A stretch of 64,000 bases of DNA. Origin: Phascolomyces articulosus (lineage: Eukaryota; Mucoromycota; Mucoromycetes; Mucorales; Lichtheimiaceae). The stretch covers positions 186,001 to 250,000 of the forward strand of contig JAIXMP010000035.1 in the NCBI GenBank assembly GCA_025677815.1. Direction: 5' to 3'. The notes under the pieces were generated by a model that worked only from the letters and a program-made list of their open reading frames with translations, was not told the DNA's origin and did not search any database. The first letter of the stretch is position 1, and each line of letters begins with the position of its first letter. Of this stretch, positions 60,367-64,000 are shown in pieces. A program made the position numbers and the translations under genes.

Positions 60367-61989
60367 AGTCCAATAGATATCCCCCCCAAAAAAAAAGAGG
60401 AAGAAAAAAAAAATAATATTGTATGAACGGAACTTTTGATATGTCAAAAAAAACATTTCCGCAGTGATGAATTAGCCCCTTCAAGTCCGTGTATTACTAA
60501 TCTATCCTTTGCCTGTCAAAAAACACACGGACAAAAGAGACCTGTTGCCTTGGATACGCGTATTATATTCGGTATCTAGGGGAACAGTTAACTAGTTATA
60601 TTTTTGGCAACGATCGATTAAAAACATATCTTAAAGGAGTGAGTAAATATATCCTGTTGTTGGGTACACCAGACAACAGGTTTTCTTCCAGTTGCTTATT
60701 TCTCCTTATTAATAAACTCATTTCATACTGCATGATCAATATCCATATTCTCGATAGGATATATTCATTGTTTTAATATATACTATACAACAACAACAAA
60801 AAAAGTCTCGAAGCATCAGCACTGTATAACATGTCTTAGCTATTTTATGTATATAGTAGAAATCATCCTGCTCCCTCCTTGATACGTATAATTATAATAA
60901 CAAGTAGTAAATACCTTTGTATATAAGATATATACGTAGTTGAACCTTTTTTTTTAAAAATAAAATTAAAGTTTTGAGGTATATTCACAAAGAAATTGCA
61001 TGCCTTGACTGTTTTTATTTAGTATATACGTAATTAATTTAATATAGAACAACAAACAACATCATCTTTCTTCTTTCATGTCACTCTATTCTACCTACTA
61101 TGATAACCAACGTCATAAAAAAAAGATATGTATAAAAATCATATGAAGACGTCATCGTCGTCGTTTTCTTTTTCTTTTTTTTTATCTATCTATTAATAAA
61201 CTTTACTTCCGCGGGATACGGTTGTCATTCGATTCATCGTTTTTTATGACACATACGAAGATACTTCTTGTATTATAATCACCGACGATGAGAAAATGAT
61301 GATAGTAATGTAAAAACAAATATGCTAGTCCCTGAAACGTTATGCTACTGACTTTTTTTTATAATTAACAAATATGATAATGAAACCATTAAGAACAACA
61401 GATTTATTTGTCTAAACAACAATTGTTGTTGTATAACATGATAGTAAACATCAAGATATATTTCATTCCGATGATCTGTCGATTCAAATATGTTTTATGA
61501 AAAAGCAATTCAAATGTCAGTTTGATATAGGGTGATAATAATGATGTTCATTTACTAAATACATCATCATGTGTAAAGTGTTTCCATAAAGAATTCTTGT
61601 GAAAAGTTATAACGATGATGCAATAATTTAAACTAACATAAACGTTCGATGCACTGAGGTAAAATGGTACCTGAGATAAACACATCACATTCTTTTTATT
61701 CAAAGGAAAATGAGAATGTTTTGATCGGCACTGTAGTAGTGATAAACAGCAAATCCTTTCTTTCAAAACAAAAAAATTCTCGAGACTCTCGGAAAAAGAA
61801 TAAAGCCTTGAATGTTTATATGCATTATATCTTTAATAAGCCAAATAATACAAAAAAAAAAGTTTATAAAAAGCCGCCACTTTTTTTTCTTCTTTCTTTC
61901 TTTCCGTTCCGATTACATTTCTTTTTCTTCATCCATCTCTTTTCATCATATTCATACTATTATTCCTATCTATTATAATTACTACAAAG
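60367..61989. other. AT-rich spacer upstream of YAE1
   Basis: No supported gene. A perfect 8-bp hairpin, CCTGTTGT (60653–60660) with ACAACAGG (60673–60680), is followed by TTTT. T-rich leader sequence (61880–61960) precedes the next gene. Confidence 0.45.
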
Positions 61990-62409
61990 ATGCTGAGTAC
62001 CAAAGATTGTGTTCGACATCAACATCAACGTTATTACGATCGTCACGATGCAGCTGTTCGTGAAAAGAAATTGGAGAATGCACAGCTGGATGAAGCCATT
62101 AATAAATTCTTGATGGATTATCTTCCTCCTACCTCCACTTCTACAACGCCTGTTCCTGCTTCTACCGCTGTTGCTACCATTGACATGAATAAAAAGAGTC
62201 ATATTAACAGTGGCACAAGAGGGCCATCGCCAGCTACGGATAATGTCACGGACACCCGGAAAAACACCACCGTAGAACGCCGAGAACGAATGTCAGCTAC
62301 ATCTCCGCAACTTCAAAACATAACAAAACGTTACAAGAATCAAAAAGATAACAACTCAACAAGAAAATCAGTTACTTTCAATAATTTGGTCCAATTAGTC
62401 ATGATTTAA
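61990..62409 (+). CDS. Small Ser/Thr-rich protein with a PP1-docking-like motif
   Basis: Single-exon frame of 139 residues from an ATG preceded by CTACAAAG, with a T/C-rich leader upstream. The first 55 residues are charged and likely helical: RHQHQRYYDRHDAAVREKK, then LDEAINKFLMDYLPP. The rest is disordered, rich in Thr, Ser and Pro. Near the end RKSVTF (62362–62379) fits the RVxF type docking site ([RK]-x-V-x-F) for protein phosphatase 1, followed by NNLVQLVMI. No family was recognised. Length, codon pattern and composition favour a real gene over chance. Confidence 0.55.
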   Translation: MLSTKDCVRHQHQRYYDRHDAAVREKKLENAQLDEAINKFLMDYLPPTSTSTTPVPASTAVATIDMNKKSHINSGTRGPSPATDNVTDTRKNTTVERRERMSATSPQLQNITKRYKNQKDNNSTRKSVTFNNLVQLVMI

Positions 62410-63611
62410 TATATATCATCATCATCATTATCATCATCATCATTCATTCATATACTTTATATTCCCTATCATTTTCATTCATTTGTATAAAATAAGCATT
62501 CATTCATTCTCTTATCATTTTAAAGCATATTTCAATTCAGCACTTTTTGTTTTGTAAATAAATAAATAAAATCTTGAACGTTCGGACCATCTAATCCCGA
62601 AAATTTTTTTATTTTTCAATATAATGCAACACGGCAATGTTAACCCGTCTTTGCCGACAAACGTATATAATACAATATTATACATTTTTAATGATTCATT
62701 CGAAGTAGGTTCCAGAATCTTCGAATTTATAAAGTATTCTTGACTCATTCAGATTTCCTTGCCCATGTGTGTGCATGTCTCCCCAAAAATCGGATCAATT
62801 ATTTATTTCATCATATCTGCATCATATAAAGCTAATACTATTTAGATTTTATGACAACCCTCAATGATTCATATATTAGTCATTGGGTTACAGTCTGATC
62901 TTGACAGGTTGTTCATTTTTGAAGAAAGAAATGTAATATTATTCGTTGATATCAGACAATTAATTACTTTACTTTTATATATATCCAAAATAACATATTG
63001 ATAATAAGCATAATCACAGGAAACTGCATCTTAAAAGAAAAAAAAATATTACGGAAAAATGATTTACTACTAGTCTTTGACAATGATCCAAAAGGAGTAA
63101 CTTCTATGCTTTCATTCTGTCGGTAAAGCACAATGACATCATGAAGAGGAGGTCAACGCCTAATCTTTTTTTTTATCATGGTAAGATATGATGGATAAAT
63201 CTTCCCAATTAGATACTACGCATTGAAATGATACTTTAGAAGAATACATATCCAACTGTTTAACTAGTAAATAATTATACCACTATTCACTGATAATAGC
63301 AATACATTTACGACCTATATAGTCATCTTTTGCTCATTTCATTCTGTAGTTCCTTAAATAGATGGTTGTAAGATTATTCATAAATAAATAAAAAGTTGCT
63401 ATGGATAAGGTTTTAACCAGCAAACGCTAATCCGATCCATATATAGCGATATGAATGTTCTTCATTGATTACATTCTATTTCTTTTTGTTTGGAGGAAAA
63501 AAAAAAGTCATTCATTATCGATCAACAACCTTAATATAATATAATAAACCAACGATGATTCATAAAGTATCCCATAGTATGATATATAAAAATCTATAAA
63601 TCTATATAAAA
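62410..63611. other. AT-rich spacer
   Basis: TCATCA-type simple repeats directly follow the small gene (62417–62445). Otherwise nothing recognisable. A 77-codon minus frame (62515–62748) has no support. Confidence 0.45.
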
Positions 63612-63807
63612 TAGTGCCTTCACTTCCAATTTTCACTTTCCAAAAAACCAAATTCGCTATGTTCTCAGACCAAAGTTCATTTTTAACAGTGAGTGCGAAC
63701 TTTGGCCTATAGAAAACCGAAAATTGGAAGTTGTATAAACGAACTTTGGTCTGAGAACATAGCGAATTTGGTTTTTTGGAAAGCGAAAATTGAGAATGGA
63801 GGCACTA
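63612..63807. mobile_element. MITE-like foldback element with 67-bp inverted repeats
   Basis: Arms at 63612–63678 and 63741–63807 are inverted copies of each other, equal at 62 of 67 positions, with the mismatches clustered near the outer end. The outermost bases are TAGTGCC and GGCACTA, so the element can be read as starting GTGCC and flanked by a TA duplication, as for Tc1/mariner-type elements. Only 62 bp lie between the arms, and no protein is encoded. The centre contains a second, shortened copy of arm sequence: GAACTTTGG (63697–63705) and GAAAATTGGAAGT (63719–63731). It is non-autonomous by content. The only related transposase hint in the window is the dead one at 4474–4806. Confidence 0.85.
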
Positions 63808-64000
63808 TAAGCTATAAAAAATCAGATTTATCCGGGTAAGACGATAAAATGGGTTAGTAGTAGTAATACAACAAAACTTCTTTTTCAAGTAATACGAATA
63901 AAACAATAACGAAGTTCCACAACATATCAAAATTTATTATTTTTAGTTGGTTCGACACTATTATAAAACGACAATGACGATGACATTATATATATATAGA

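Noticed and set aside
1..64000. CRISPR arrays, bacterial operons, prophage or virus-derived genes
   Set aside because: No spaced direct repeats, no ribosome-binding-site gene starts and no viral protein motifs were seen. The window is a spliced eukaryotic genome.

Overview
The window is nuclear DNA of a filamentous early-diverging fungus. The best fit is Mucoromycota, probably Mucorales. Genes are cut by many short GT–AG introns (mostly 50–120 nt), the intergenic DNA is very AT-rich, and the gene set is fungal: a CHS4/SKT5-type chitin synthase regulator, an AzgA purine permease, CLU1/TIF31, GIS2-like zinc knuckles and ORC1. Coding exons are clearly richer in GC than the spacers. Eighteen protein-coding loci (sixteen that look intact, one partial at the window edge, one decayed F-box gene), one transposase fossil, one terminal-inverted-repeat element and one possible structured RNA locus can be supported.

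Layout. 1–3813: the 5' part of mitochondrial IDH1 (runs off the left edge) and a SANT-like protein with a basic SSRLRG motif, both on minus. 4474–7095: a decayed Tc1/mariner-type transposase and a decayed F-box/leucine-rich-repeat gene. 7800–9000: three 20-bp tandem repeats, then a GC-richer stretch with a tRNA-like fold and a run of perfect hairpins. 12355–22241: a glutamine-rich protein with an integrase-type H2C2 zinc-binding domain and a large RapGAP protein, both on minus. 22242–26339 is a gene-poor spacer. 26340–33392: a seven-knuckle CCHC protein (GIS2/CNBP type) followed by CLU1/TIF31. 33701–39202: the CHS4/SKT5-type Sel1-repeat protein ending in a CaaX box, and a compact ORC1. 40110–46338: CCT7 and an F-box-like protein with a long disordered polyQ tail. 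46853–54356: a PPPDE–thioredoxin–PUL fusion on minus, and the AzgA permease on plus. 54357–59267 is a second gene-poor spacer. 59268–60366: ISD11 and YAE1, a convergent pair that both serve iron–sulfur cluster biogenesis. 61990–62409: a small serine/threonine-rich protein. 63612–63807: a MITE-like foldback element.

Most genes are housekeeping: TCA cycle, chaperonin, replication origin, translation and mRNA binding, Fe–S assembly, purine uptake and cell-wall synthesis. The accessory interest lies in the tRNA-like and hairpin locus at 8.3–8.9 kb, the mobile-element remains, the domesticated-integrase candidate at 12.4–14.7 kb, the F-box protein with GWG motifs in its tail, and the DeSI–thioredoxin–PUL fusion. 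All exon structures were built by eye from reading frames, splice sites and family conservation. No transcript or database search was available.
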